A stretch of 28,657 bases of DNA from an uncultured Lachnospiraceae bacterium (GTDB lineage Bacteria; Bacillota; Clostridia; Lachnospirales; Lachnospiraceae). The notes under the pieces were generated by a model. It did no database searches and had not been told where the DNA came from. It saw only the letters and a list, made by a program, of their open reading frames with translations. Of the stretch, positions 7,906-14,992 are shown piece by piece. How positions within the stretch are numbered: position 1 is the first letter of the stretch; each line of letters begins with the position of its first letter. The stretch covers positions 1 to 28,657 of the forward strand of contig URMK01000071.1 in NCBI GenBank assembly GCA_900548905.1. Direction: 5' to 3'. Both the position numbers and the translations under genes were made by a program.

Positions 7906-9684
7906 ATGAATAAGAAAAAAGAAAAGACAATTCGATATCAGATATTGGAGGGATACCTTATTCTTACAGGAATTGTTATCCTGCTTGTGGCGCTTTCCTG
8001 CCTTTTTTTCGGGCTAAATGCGGTTAATTATGCGAAGGCCTCTGCTTTCCAGAACCAACAGTATGAGGCGCAGAAGGTTATCGCGGCACATTACCAATGG
8101 CTGGAGCAGCTGAGTGATTCCATTACAACGGGCAGTGAATTTGAGGGAAGCCTGGATCCCGCCACCTGTGCCCTGGGTAAATGGATGAACAGCTCGGCCG
8201 CGGATCTGGAGGATTATCCGGAACTGGCGGCCCCGCTTGCGGAAATAACCGGGCCTCATGAGGAGATCCATTCCCAGGCGGCGGCCCTTGTGGAGCTGGG
8301 GAAAACAGACCGGGAGGAAGCCTACCGCAGATACGGCAGTGAATTTAAGCCCAAGGTGATAAGCATCGGTGACGGTTTGAATAAAATCAGCAGTATATAT
8401 CAGGAAAAGGCGGAGACGTTAACGGCAGACAATAACCGCACCGTACTGCTTTCCATAGCGATCCTGATTGCCATGGGGCTGTGCTCCGTGCTGTTTTCGG
8501 TTGGACTGGGCCGCCGTATGTCCGCGCATATTTCGCGGCCTGTCCTGGCTGTGGCAAGATGGTCGGGGCAGCTTTCCACAGGAGTGGATAATCTCCGGTT
8601 TGATTCGGAGGAATTACCGGAACACGGCAATGCGGCTGAAATCTCCCGGATGATCAGCAGTTTCCGGGAAATGGCGGCTAATATAAAGGAACATGTGAAG
8701 GTAATCCAGAAGGTGGCGGAGGGTGATCTGACCGCTTATGTGGATATCCGTTCGGAAGGGGACAGCCTGGGCAAAGGGCTGTACCATATGGTGCAGAATA
8801 ATGATTTTATGTTTGCGGGGCTATTGGAAATTGCGGATACGGTGGCCTCCAATGCCAATCAGATCGCTGATTCCGCGCAGCTGCTGGCAGAAAGCTCTTC
8901 CACGCAAGCCGGTGCGGTGGAACAGCTGTCGGGTACGGTGCAGAATGCCGACGCCCTGGCCGCCGCCAATGCGGAAAATGCCAGCGGCGTGGCGGTCCTT
9001 ATAGACGGAATGAACCGGGAAATCACAAATGGGCAGGAAAAGATGAATGAACTGCTGGAAGCCGTGCACGGTATTGAAACGGCTTCCGAAAATATATCCG
9101 TAGTCATGAAGTCCATCAATGATATCGCGTTCCAGACCAATATACTGGCTTTGAATGCGGCAGTGGAAGCCGCCAGGGCAGGAAATGCGGGAAAAGGTTT
9201 TGCCGTGGTGGCGGACGAGGTCAGGAACCTGGCACTGAAAAGCCAGGAAGCTGCGAAACAGAGCCGCACCCTGATTGAAAATACCATAACAAAGGCCTCG
9301 GAAGGGGGAAATATTTCCCGGCAGGCATCGGATACGTTCCGGGTGATCGTGGACAGGATCAAACAGATAGAGGGCCGGATTGGATCCATCGATGATGCTT
9401 CCGCCAGACAGCAGGAGCTGATGCGCCGGATCAACGATGAGATCGGAAGGATTTCCAGCGCCGTGACGGAAAATGCGGCTACCAGCGAACAGACCGCAGC
9501 CTCCACACAGCAGATGAATGCCAGCGCAGTACAGATCAAGCATTCCCTGGAACATTTCAAGCTGCGCAAAAGAGTGCCCGGCAAGCCGTATATTCCTCCG
9601 GAAAAAGCGGATGATAAAGAGTTCATCGAGCAGGCCACCCGGAATTTTTATGCACATACACAAAAAAGGATTGACAAATCCTGA
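7906..9684 (+). CDS. Methyl-accepting chemotaxis protein with CZB sensor domain
   Basis: The 592-residue transducer has membrane helices at about residues 17-40 and 179-201, so the segment between lies outside the membrane. That segment carries the chemoreceptor zinc-binding (CZB) pattern of three His and one Cys: H62 (AHYQW), C88 (CALGKW), H118 and H122 (GPHEEIH). A HAMP linker follows, then the signalling hairpin with the invariant tip region FQTNILALNAAVEAARAGNAGKGFAVVADEVRNLA split around residues 406-440. CZB domains elsewhere sense zinc or hypochlorous acid through the Zn-Cys site. The ATG abuts a GGAGG; AAAGGA seven bases upstream is the likely ribosome site. The gene has a sigma-D promoter and ends at a terminator. 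Confidence 0.93.
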   Translation: MNKKKEKTIRYQILEGYLILTGIVILLVALSCLFFGLNAVNYAKASAFQNQQYEAQKVIAAHYQWLEQLSDSITTGSEFEGSLDPATCALGKWMNSSAADLEDYPELAAPLAEITGPHEEIHSQAAALVELGKTDREEAYRRYGSEFKPKVISIGDGLNKISSIYQEKAETLTADNNRTVLLSIAILIAMGLCSVLFSVGLGRRMSAHISRPVLAVARWSGQLSTGVDNLRFDSEELPEHGNAAEISRMISSFREMAANIKEHVKVIQKVAEGDLTAYVDIRSEGDSLGKGLYHMVQNNDFMFAGLLEIADTVASNANQIADSAQLLAESSSTQAGAVEQLSGTVQNADALAAANAENASGVAVLIDGMNREITNGQEKMNELLEAVHGIETASENISVVMKSINDIAFQTNILALNAAVEAARAGNAGKGFAVVADEVRNLALKSQEAAKQSRTLIENTITKASEGGNISRQASDTFRVIVDRIKQIEGRIGSIDDASARQQELMRRINDEIGRISSAVTENAATSEQTAASTQQMNASAVQIKHSLEHFKLRKRVPGKPYIPPEKADDKEFIEQATRNFYAHTQKRIDKS

Positions 9685-9700
9685 CAGCTGCTGTTAGTAT
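9671..9700 (+). promoter_or_regulatory. Promoter for glnA inside the last codons of the chemoreceptor gene
   Basis: A perfect TTGACA (9671-9676) is followed after 18 bases by TAGTAT (9695-9700), preceded by the extended TGT. The same TGTTAGTAT -10 occurs upstream of the aspS T-box. A start near 9707 would place the terminator-like hairpin at 9718 right at the 5' end of the glnA leader. Confidence 0.5.
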
Positions 9701-9717
9701 ATGGAAGTAGGGCAAAG

Positions 9718-9750
9718 GTGTTCTTACCGATGGGGTAAGGGCACTTTTTT
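9718..9750 (+). terminator. Intrinsic terminator or attenuator between the chemoreceptor gene and glnA
   Basis: GTGTTCTTACC (9718-9728) pairs with GGTAAGGGCAC (9734-9744) in an 11-bp stem with two G-T pairs and a five-base loop, followed at once by six T residues. It would end chemoreceptor transcripts. If the promoter at 9671-9700 is real, the same hairpin would act as a 5' attenuator of glnA. Confidence 0.7.
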
Positions 9751-9927
9751 CATTTTTAGGAAAGTTCGTCCTATGAAATAAAAACCCTCCGGGTATGCGT
9801 ACTCCGCGCTAAGGAAATTTGGCTGCTGAAACGACCGCGGTCCGGCGTGGGAAGCGCAAGGCGGAGGGACTGGATGAAACAAGTAATTGTGATGGTACGG
9901 GACGGTAATAAGAAAGGAATGAAGTGT
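9751..9927 (+). promoter_or_regulatory. Structured 5' leader of glnA
   Basis: This gene-free stretch contains a small stem TAGGA/TCCTA (9757-9773) and a longer-range closing helix CCCTCCG (9785-9791) with CGGAGGG (9862-9868) that encloses about 70 bases including the palindrome GACCGCGGTC near 9833-9842. The arrangement resembles a folded regulatory RNA, but it does not match any riboswitch class I recognise. Given the ANTAR regulator gene just after glnA, nitrogen-dependent antitermination here is a reasonable guess. Confidence 0.4.
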
Positions 9928-11271
9928 ATGCAAGCATCCAGAAAGAATTACACCAAAGAGGATGTCATGAACCTGGTGGAAGAGGAAGATGTGGAATTCA
10001 TCCGCCTGCAGTTCACGGATATGTTCGGCTGCCTAAAAAATATGGCGGTTACCTCCAGCCAGCTGATGAAGGCCCTGGATAATAAATGTATGTTTGACGG
10101 CTCTGCAATTGACGGCTTTGCAAAGATTGAAGAATCGGATCTGTATCTGTATCCGGATTTAAATACGCTTGAACTGTTTCCATGGAGGCCGCAGCAGGGG
10201 AAGGTGGCCCGTCTGATCTGCGACGTATACCGTCCGGGGGGCGATCCCTTTGAGGGGGATTCCAGATATATCCTGAAGAAGGCTTTGAAGGAAGCGGAAG
10301 AAATGGGGTATACTTTTAAAGCGGGGCCGGAATGTGAATTTTTCCTGTTCCATATGGATGAGAATGCCATGCCTACCACGCTCAGCCATGAGCAGGCCGG
10401 GTATTTTGATCTGGGTCCTGTGGATCTGGGGGAAAATGCCAGAAGAGATATGGTGCTGACCCTGGAGGATATGGGGTTTGTTGTGGAAACAAGCCATCAT
10501 GAAGCGGCGCCCGCCCAGCATGAGATTGATTTTGAGTACGACGAGGCACTTGCCACGGCAGATAATATCATGACCTTCAAGCTTACGGTGAAGACCATTG
10601 CCAAGCGGCACGGGCTGCATGCCACCTTTATGCCGAAGCCCAAAGCGGAGGTGAACGGATCCGGCATGCATATCAACATGTCCCTGTCCAGGGACGGAAG
10701 GAATATTTTCCAGGATCCGGAAGGAGAAGAAGGTTTAAGCAAAGAAGCTTATTATTTTATAGGGGGGATTCTCAGGCATATTAAAGCGATTACCGCAATA
10801 ACCAATCCCCTGGTAAACTCTTATAAAAGGCTGGTGCCCGGTTTTGAAGCGCCGGTTTATATTGCCTGGAGCACCACAAACAGAAGCCCGCTGATACGGA
10901 TCCCTGCGGCGAGAGGGGAAGAGACCCGGATTGAATTACGAAGTCCGGATCCGGCGGCTAATCCTTATCTGGCGCTGGCAGTCTGTCTGCGCGCCGGGCT
11001 GGAGGGCATCCGTGAAAAAATAGAACCGCCCAAGAGTGTGAACTGCAATATTTTTGCCATGACGGAGGAGGAAAAAAACCTGACAGGCATTGAGAGGCTT
11101 CCCGGAACGCTTATCGAGGCTGTGGAGGAGCTGGAAAAGGATGAATTCATCCGCAAAACACTGGGTGATCATGTTGCCAATAACTATATAGGGGCCAAAA
11201 AAGAAGAGTGGGATAAATACCGTTCCCAGGTTACGGACTGGGAAATCAATGAATATTTGTACCGGTTTTAA
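9928..11271 (+). CDS. glnA: Glutamine synthetase type I (GSI-alpha)
   Basis: The 447-residue enzyme condenses glutamate and ammonia using ATP and is expected to form a dodecamer. All core motifs are visible: the FDGSAIDGFAKIEESD signature near residues 56-71, the metal site GPECEFFLF, the NGSGMHINMS substrate loop, the KRLVPGFEAP flap and the RIPAARGEETRIELRSPDPAANPYLA arginine/ATP block split across its end. Length matches the Gram-positive alpha type, which is regulated by glutamine feedback rather than adenylylation; no adenylylation loop is seen. At the position of the feedback arginine of Bacillus GlnA (R62) there is a lysine (K66). The ATG was chosen because AAAGGA lies nine bases upstream; an earlier in-frame ATG at 9919 abuts the ribosome site. 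An ANTAR regulator follows. Confidence 0.95.
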   Translation: MQASRKNYTKEDVMNLVEEEDVEFIRLQFTDMFGCLKNMAVTSSQLMKALDNKCMFDGSAIDGFAKIEESDLYLYPDLNTLELFPWRPQQGKVARLICDVYRPGGDPFEGDSRYILKKALKEAEEMGYTFKAGPECEFFLFHMDENAMPTTLSHEQAGYFDLGPVDLGENARRDMVLTLEDMGFVVETSHHEAAPAQHEIDFEYDEALATADNIMTFKLTVKTIAKRHGLHATFMPKPKAEVNGSGMHINMSLSRDGRNIFQDPEGEEGLSKEAYYFIGGILRHIKAITAITNPLVNSYKRLVPGFEAPVYIAWSTTNRSPLIRIPAARGEETRIELRSPDPAANPYLALAVCLRAGLEGIREKIEPPKSVNCNIFAMTEEEKNLTGIERLPGTLIEAVEELEKDEFIRKTLGDHVANNYIGAKKEEWDKYRSQVTDWEINEYLYRF

Positions 11272-11300
11272 GCGTATCTTTTTCTTGTGACTGTCAGGCA

Positions 11301-11451
11301 GGCCCTTTCCCGGAGGTGACGCGGCGCGGCAGGCTTTTCCGGCTGCCGGGAAGGCTCACGGCGCCGGCCTCCCCGGGAAAGAGCCATCGGGCATCCCCAT
11401 GCACTTTTTTATATTCCGATGCCGGACAGTGTATCCGTAACAGTTGTTACG
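11301..11451 (+). promoter_or_regulatory. Highly structured region between glnA and the ANTAR regulator
   Basis: GGCCCTTTCCCGG (11301-11313) pairs with CCGGGAAAGAGCC (11373-11385) with one mismatch, closing a GC-rich domain with inner stems. Next, GGCATC (11390-11395) can pair with GATGCC (11418-11423), or its GCAT with ATGC at 11399-11402 just before six T residues (11405-11410); the two pairings exclude each other, as in an attenuator. A further perfect hairpin, CGTAAC-AGTT-GTTACG (11436-11451), lies close to the ribosome site of the next gene. The first stem may simply stabilise the glnA 3' end. Confidence 0.45.
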
Positions 11452-11470
11452 CATAGAAGGAGGTGCGCAT

Positions 11471-12019
11471 GTGACAAATATCATTGTAGTCTTTCCCAAA
11501 ATAGAAGATGCCAGAAGCATCAAGAACGTTCTTGTGCGCGGCGGTTTTTCTGTAATGGCGGCCTGTACTACCGGTGCACAGGCGATTGGGTTGGCGGAGG
11601 ATTATGCCAGTGGTATCGTCATCTGCGGCTATAGGCTGATAGATATGCTTTATTCCGAACTTTACGACTGCCTCCCTGAGGGGACGCAGATGCTTCTCAT
11701 GGCCTCCAACGCCTATCTGAACGAGGTGAATGTAAAAGGGATTATGTGCCTTTCCATGCCTTTGAAGGTTCATGAACTGGTGAGTACGGTGGAAATGATG
11801 TGTCAGTCCGTGGAAAGACGGCGCAGGCGGCAGAGGCTTGTTCCAAAGGAAAGGAAACCGGAGGAGGAGGCGCTTATCAGGGAAGCCAAGGCGCTGCTGA
11901 TGGAACGGAACCACATGTCGGAAGAGGAAGCGCACCGATATATACAGAAATGCAGTATGGACAGCGGTACCGGTATGGTGGAAACGGCCAAAATGGTGCT
12001 GACTGCAATGCAGTATTAG
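11471..12019 (+). CDS. ANTAR-domain antitermination regulator with pseudo-receiver (NitR-like)
   Basis: The 182-residue product has an N-terminal receiver-like fold and a C-terminal ANTAR RNA-binding domain (about residues 128-180: AKALLMERNHMSEEEAHRYIQK then ETAKMVLTA, the usual three-helix pattern). The receiver lacks the acidic pocket and the phospho-acceptor Asp: the position after the third strand reads CGYRL (residues 52-56), so classical phosphorylation is unlikely. A basic linker (RRRRRQR near 116-122) joins the two parts. GTG is chosen as start because AAGGAGG lies seven bases upstream. ANTAR proteins prevent termination by binding paired small hairpins. In Clostridium saccharobutylicum an ANTAR gene, nitR, also follows glnA; the same role in nitrogen control is inferred here. 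Confidence 0.85.
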   Translation: MTNIIVVFPKIEDARSIKNVLVRGGFSVMAACTTGAQAIGLAEDYASGIVICGYRLIDMLYSELYDCLPEGTQMLLMASNAYLNEVNVKGIMCLSMPLKVHELVSTVEMMCQSVERRRRRQRLVPKERKPEEEALIREAKALLMERNHMSEEEAHRYIQKCSMDSGTGMVETAKMVLTAMQY

Positions 12020-12081
12020 AGTGGGATGTGCAGATTTCGGGAATGAACTTTCAGGCACACTTAGGAGAGAAGGAGAAACGT

Positions 12082-12945
12082 ATGCAGATAAATTTTACCA
12101 AGATGCAGGGCTGCGGGAATGATTATGTTTATATAAACGGCTTAACGGAAAGAATTCCCCCGGAGGCAAAGCCTGATTTTGTTAGGAAAATGAGTGACCG
12201 GCATTTCGGGATCGGAGGGGACGGCGTGATCTTTGTCAATCCGTCCGAAGAGGCTGATTTTGAAATGGAGATGTACAATGCGGACGGTACCCGGGCGGAA
12301 ATGTGCGGGAACGGCATCCGCTGTGTGGGAAAGTTTGTATATGACAAAGGATTGACCGGCAGGAAGGAGATCCGCGTGGTGAGCTTCGGGAAGGTAAAGT
12401 ATTTACAGCTCTTTACGGAGAAGGGAAAGGTGAACCGTGTCCGTGTCAACATGGGGGAGCCGGTGCTGAAGGCGGAGGAGGTTCCCGTTGTCTGCGGAAA
12501 GGAACGGGCGGTTGCCGAGCCGGTGGAGGTGGATGGCAGGACATATGAAATGACCTGTGTTTCCATGGGAAATCCGCATGCCGTGGTATATCTGGACGAT
12601 GTGGCCGGACTGGATATTGAAAAAATAGGGCCGCTTTTTGAAAAGCATTCCCGGTTTCCCCGCAGGGTGAATACGGAGTTCGTCAGGGTGCTGGATAAAA
12701 ATACGGTGGAAATGCGTGTCTGGGAGCGGGGGACGGGGGAAACCCTGGCCTGCGGAACAGGCTGCTGCGCTGTGGCCGTGGCCTGTGTGCTGAATGGCCT
12801 GACGGAAAGAAAGGTTACCGTGAAGGTGCTTGGCGGACAGCTGGAGATTGAGTGGGAGGAAGATACCAATCTGGTATATATGACAGGGCCTGCGGAAACG
12901 GTTTTTGAAGGAAGTGTGTATTTTCCTGTCCGTGGAGAGGGATAA
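12082..12945 (+). CDS. dapF: Diaminopimelate epimerase
   Basis: The 287-residue enzyme interconverts LL- and meso-diaminopimelate for lysine and peptidoglycan synthesis. Both catalytic cysteines are present: C75 in MCGNGIRC and C224 in ACGTGCCA. Other family marks are QGCGNDYVYI at residues 9-18, RHFGIGGDGVIF at 40-51 and MGNPHAVVYLDD near 162-173. The ATG is six bases from AGGAG; the reading frame is open far upstream through the ANTAR gene but those codons are the shadow of that gene. dapL follows after 139 bases on the same strand, so the pair likely serves one pathway. Confidence 0.95.
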   Translation: MQINFTKMQGCGNDYVYINGLTERIPPEAKPDFVRKMSDRHFGIGGDGVIFVNPSEEADFEMEMYNADGTRAEMCGNGIRCVGKFVYDKGLTGRKEIRVVSFGKVKYLQLFTEKGKVNRVRVNMGEPVLKAEEVPVVCGKERAVAEPVEVDGRTYEMTCVSMGNPHAVVYLDDVAGLDIEKIGPLFEKHSRFPRRVNTEFVRVLDKNTVEMRVWERGTGETLACGTGCCAVAVACVLNGLTERKVTVKVLGGQLEIEWEEDTNLVYMTGPAETVFEGSVYFPVRGEG

Positions 12946-13084
12946 TGATTACTGTCCGGACAAGGCTGTACATGTGACGGGCAGATTGTGGGAGTGCGAA
13001 ACGGCAGCAGTCATTCGGCCCGTTCCATGGGGGAGGCGGGATAAGATATGTTGCGATACAGCATGGAAAGATACGGAGGAAATT

Positions 13085-14299
13085 ATGTTCAGCATTAATG
13101 AAAATTATCTGAAGTTACCGGGAAGCTATCTTTTTTCCACTATCGGCAAAAAGGTAAAGGCTTATTCGGATGCGAACCCGGATAAAAAGATTATCCGCCT
13201 GGGGATCGGGGATGTGACACAGCCTCTTCCGCCGGCGGTTGTGGAGGCGCTTCATAAGGCGGTGGAGGAGATGGCGGATGCTTCCACTTTTCATGGATAT
13301 GCACCGGATCTGGGGTATGAATTTTTAAGGAATGCCATTGCGGAGAATGATTTCCGGGCAAGGGGCTGTACTGTCAGTCCGGATGAAATATTTATTTCCG
13401 ACGGGGCCAAATCCGACTCTGCCAATATCCAGGAGATTTTCGGCAGGGATAATAGAATTGCGGTGTGTGATCCGGTGTATCCGGTTTATGTGGATTCCAA
13501 TGTTATGGCGGGACGGACCGGGGTATATGATAGAAAGACGGAGACCTGGAGTGAGGTTATCTATATGCCGTGCACGGGGGATAACGGATTTATCCCTGAG
13601 CTGCCGGATAAAACGCCGGATATGATCTATCTGTGTTTCCCGAATAATCCTACGGGCTGTGCCCTCACCAGGGATCAGCTGCAGGTGTGGGTGGATTATG
13701 CGAATAAGGTGGGAGCCGTTATTATTTTTGATGCGGCTTATGAGGCTTATATTGCGGAGGAAGAGGTGCCTCACAGTATTTATGAATGCGCTGGTGCCCG
13801 AAACTGTGCGATTGAGCTGAGGAGTTTTTCGAAGAATGCAGGTTTTACGGGCCTGCGGCTGGCTTATACGGTCGTGCCCCGTGAGCTGAAGGCAGGGGAG
13901 GTGTCCCTGCATGCCCTGTGGGCGAGGCGGCACGGGACTAAGTATAACGGTGCGCCTTATATTGTGCAGAAGGCGGGAGAAGCTGTTTATTCTCCGGAGG
14001 GAAAGAGGCAGGTACGGGAAATGGTGGGGAAATATATGAAGAATGCCCGCTATATCCTGAATGGCCTTAAGGAGGCCGGATATGAGGTTTACGGCGGGGT
14101 GAATTCGCCTTATGTCTGGATGAAAACGCCGGGGAAAATGACGAGCTGGGATTTTTTTGATTATCTGTTGGAAAGAGCGAATGTGGTGGGGACGCCGGGA
14201 TCGGGGTTCGGGCCAAGCGGGGAGTTTTATTTCAGGCTGACGGCGTTTGGGAGTTATGAGAATACGGTGGAGGCTTTGGAGAGGATGGTGGGGATTTAA
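13085..14299 (+). CDS. dapL: LL-diaminopimelate aminotransferase
   Basis: The 404-residue PLP enzyme converts tetrahydrodipicolinate directly to LL-diaminopimelate with glutamate as donor, bypassing the acylated intermediates. Marks are the DapL-type N-terminus (LPGSYLFSTIGKKV, IRLGIGDVTQPLPP), FHGYAPDLGYEFLR at about residues 69-82, CFPNNPTG at 184-191, FDAAYEAYI near 215-223 and the PLP lysine K250 in SFSKNAGFTGLRLAY. GGAGGA is five bases upstream of the ATG. Presence next to dapF identifies the DapL variant of the lysine pathway, typical of many Clostridia, plants and some archaea. The 3' end runs into a GGGATTAA-type tandem repeat. Confidence 0.95.
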   Translation: MFSINENYLKLPGSYLFSTIGKKVKAYSDANPDKKIIRLGIGDVTQPLPPAVVEALHKAVEEMADASTFHGYAPDLGYEFLRNAIAENDFRARGCTVSPDEIFISDGAKSDSANIQEIFGRDNRIAVCDPVYPVYVDSNVMAGRTGVYDRKTETWSEVIYMPCTGDNGFIPELPDKTPDMIYLCFPNNPTGCALTRDQLQVWVDYANKVGAVIIFDAAYEAYIAEEEVPHSIYECAGARNCAIELRSFSKNAGFTGLRLAYTVVPRELKAGEVSLHALWARRHGTKYNGAPYIVQKAGEAVYSPEGKRQVREMVGKYMKNARYILNGLKEAGYEVYGGVNSPYVWMKTPGKMTSWDFFDYLLERANVVGTPGSGFGPSGEFYFRLTAFGSYENTVEALERMVGI

Positions 14300-14310
14300 C
14301 GGGGGGGGAA

Positions 14311-14375
14311 GGGATTTAGGGGATAAGGGATTAAGGGATAAGGGATTAAGGGATAAGGGATTAAGGGATTAAGGG
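14311..14375. repeat. 15-bp tandem repeat downstream of dapL
   Basis: After a degenerate start (GGGATTTAG at 14311), the unit GGGATAAGGGATTAA occurs three times exactly (14320-14364), followed by GGGATTAA and GGG. Each unit is itself two near-copies of a 7- to 8-base motif. The motif resembles the last codons of dapL, GGG ATT TAA (14291-14299), so the array may have grown from the gene end by slippage. Confidence 0.85.
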
Positions 14376-14407
14376 CGGGGTGGTGGGGGCGGTCGCCGGG
14401 CACGCTC

Positions 14408-14527
14408 AAGGCCTGCGGCCTTTCGCTTTGTGGCTGTCGCCACATGGTCCGGAGAAAACAAAAGCTGTCCGGGACGCAGCGTCCTTTGGACTGCTGTGTC
14501 CCGGACAGCTTTTGTTTTCTCCGGACC
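14408..14527. repeat. Cluster of three perfect hairpins ending in a 29-bp stem
   Basis: AAGGCC-TGC-GGCCTT (14408-14422) and TGTGGC-TGTC-GCCACA (14429-14444) are followed one base later by a long inverted repeat: 14446-14474 and 14499-14527 are exact complements over 29 bp, and the 24 bases between extend the stem imperfectly to a tight loop. No T-run follows the right arm, though the arms contain T-rich segments, so termination of dapL is possible but not typical. The shape suits a mobile palindromic repeat or a cruciform. No open frame of note lies within. Confidence 0.8.
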
Positions 14528-14554
14528 GCCCGGCTCGTAGTTTGAAAAAGTTTC

Positions 14555-14583
14555 TTGCATTTATAAATAATATGTGTTAGTAT
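14555..14583 (+). promoter_or_regulatory. Promoter for the aspS-gatCAB T-box operon
   Basis: TTGCAT (14555-14560) is followed after 17 bases by TAGTAT (14578-14583) with an extended TGT in front, in an AT-rich stretch. It lies just upstream of the base of T-box stem I. Confidence 0.5.
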
Positions 14584-14585
14584 GT

Positions 14586-14880
14586 GAAATAATTTATAGA
14601 AAAGCGAAGAACGGGACTCTTATCAGGGGAAACGACAGGAATGTGGCGTCACCGACTGAGAGCGCTGCTTGTGAAAGCTGATGAAGGGAACACCCGGGAG
14701 CTGGTTATCTGAAATTTTTTTGGAATGTAGGGTAACCCGTGTAACACGCGTTACGTGTAAGAGTGGATAAGGCGATGAAGCATTTTGTTGGAAGTGCCGT
14801 CTTGTCAATGCGGGTGGTACCGCGGATTTGAATGGAATCCGTCCCGGAATGCAGTTTTACTGCATTCCGGGACTTTTTTT
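14586..14880 (+). promoter_or_regulatory. T-box riboswitch leader, probable Asn (and Glu) specificity
   Basis: The leader has the conserved T-box core GGGTGGTACCGCGG (14812-14825), whose TGGT (14815-14818) would contact the uncharged tRNA end, and a terminator immediately after. Stem I can be drawn: an upper helix of CTCTTATCAG (14617-14626) with CTGATGA (14678-14684) and onwards, a lower helix CGGG with CCCG (14693-14696), and between them, on the 3' side, an internal loop containing GAAC (14688-14691). This gives AAC (Asn) at 14689-14691 as the likely specifier, overlapped by GAA (Glu). Both fit the genes downstream. The core motif is certain; the specifier is a hand-drawn inference. Confidence 0.88.
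14841..14880 (+). terminator. T-box regulated intrinsic terminator
   Basis: GTCCCGGAATGCAGT (14841-14855) pairs perfectly with 14859-14873 over 15 bp and is followed by seven T residues. Upstream T-box sequence can compete with the stem, so the operon is read only when the cognate tRNA is uncharged. Confidence 0.92.
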
Positions 14881-14992
14881 CGTTTCGGGACAGTATCGTA
14901 TTTGTCCGGGAAGTATATTCCGTCCGGGATGTATATCCCGTCCGCCCCGCAGCCGGAACTGTAAACCAGCCACACAAAAGGAGACCGGAACT

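Noticed and set aside
9751..9927. Known riboswitch class in the glnA leader
   Set aside because: The conserved cores of c-di-GMP, c-di-AMP, glycine, lysine and cobalamin riboswitches were not matched by eye.
14311..14375. Tandem repeat as a CRISPR array
   Set aside because: Units are directly adjacent 15-mers with no spacers.
14676..14700. CTGATGA resembling a hammerhead ribozyme core
   Set aside because: There is no matching GAAA and cleavage-site arrangement, and the stretch is explained as T-box stem I.
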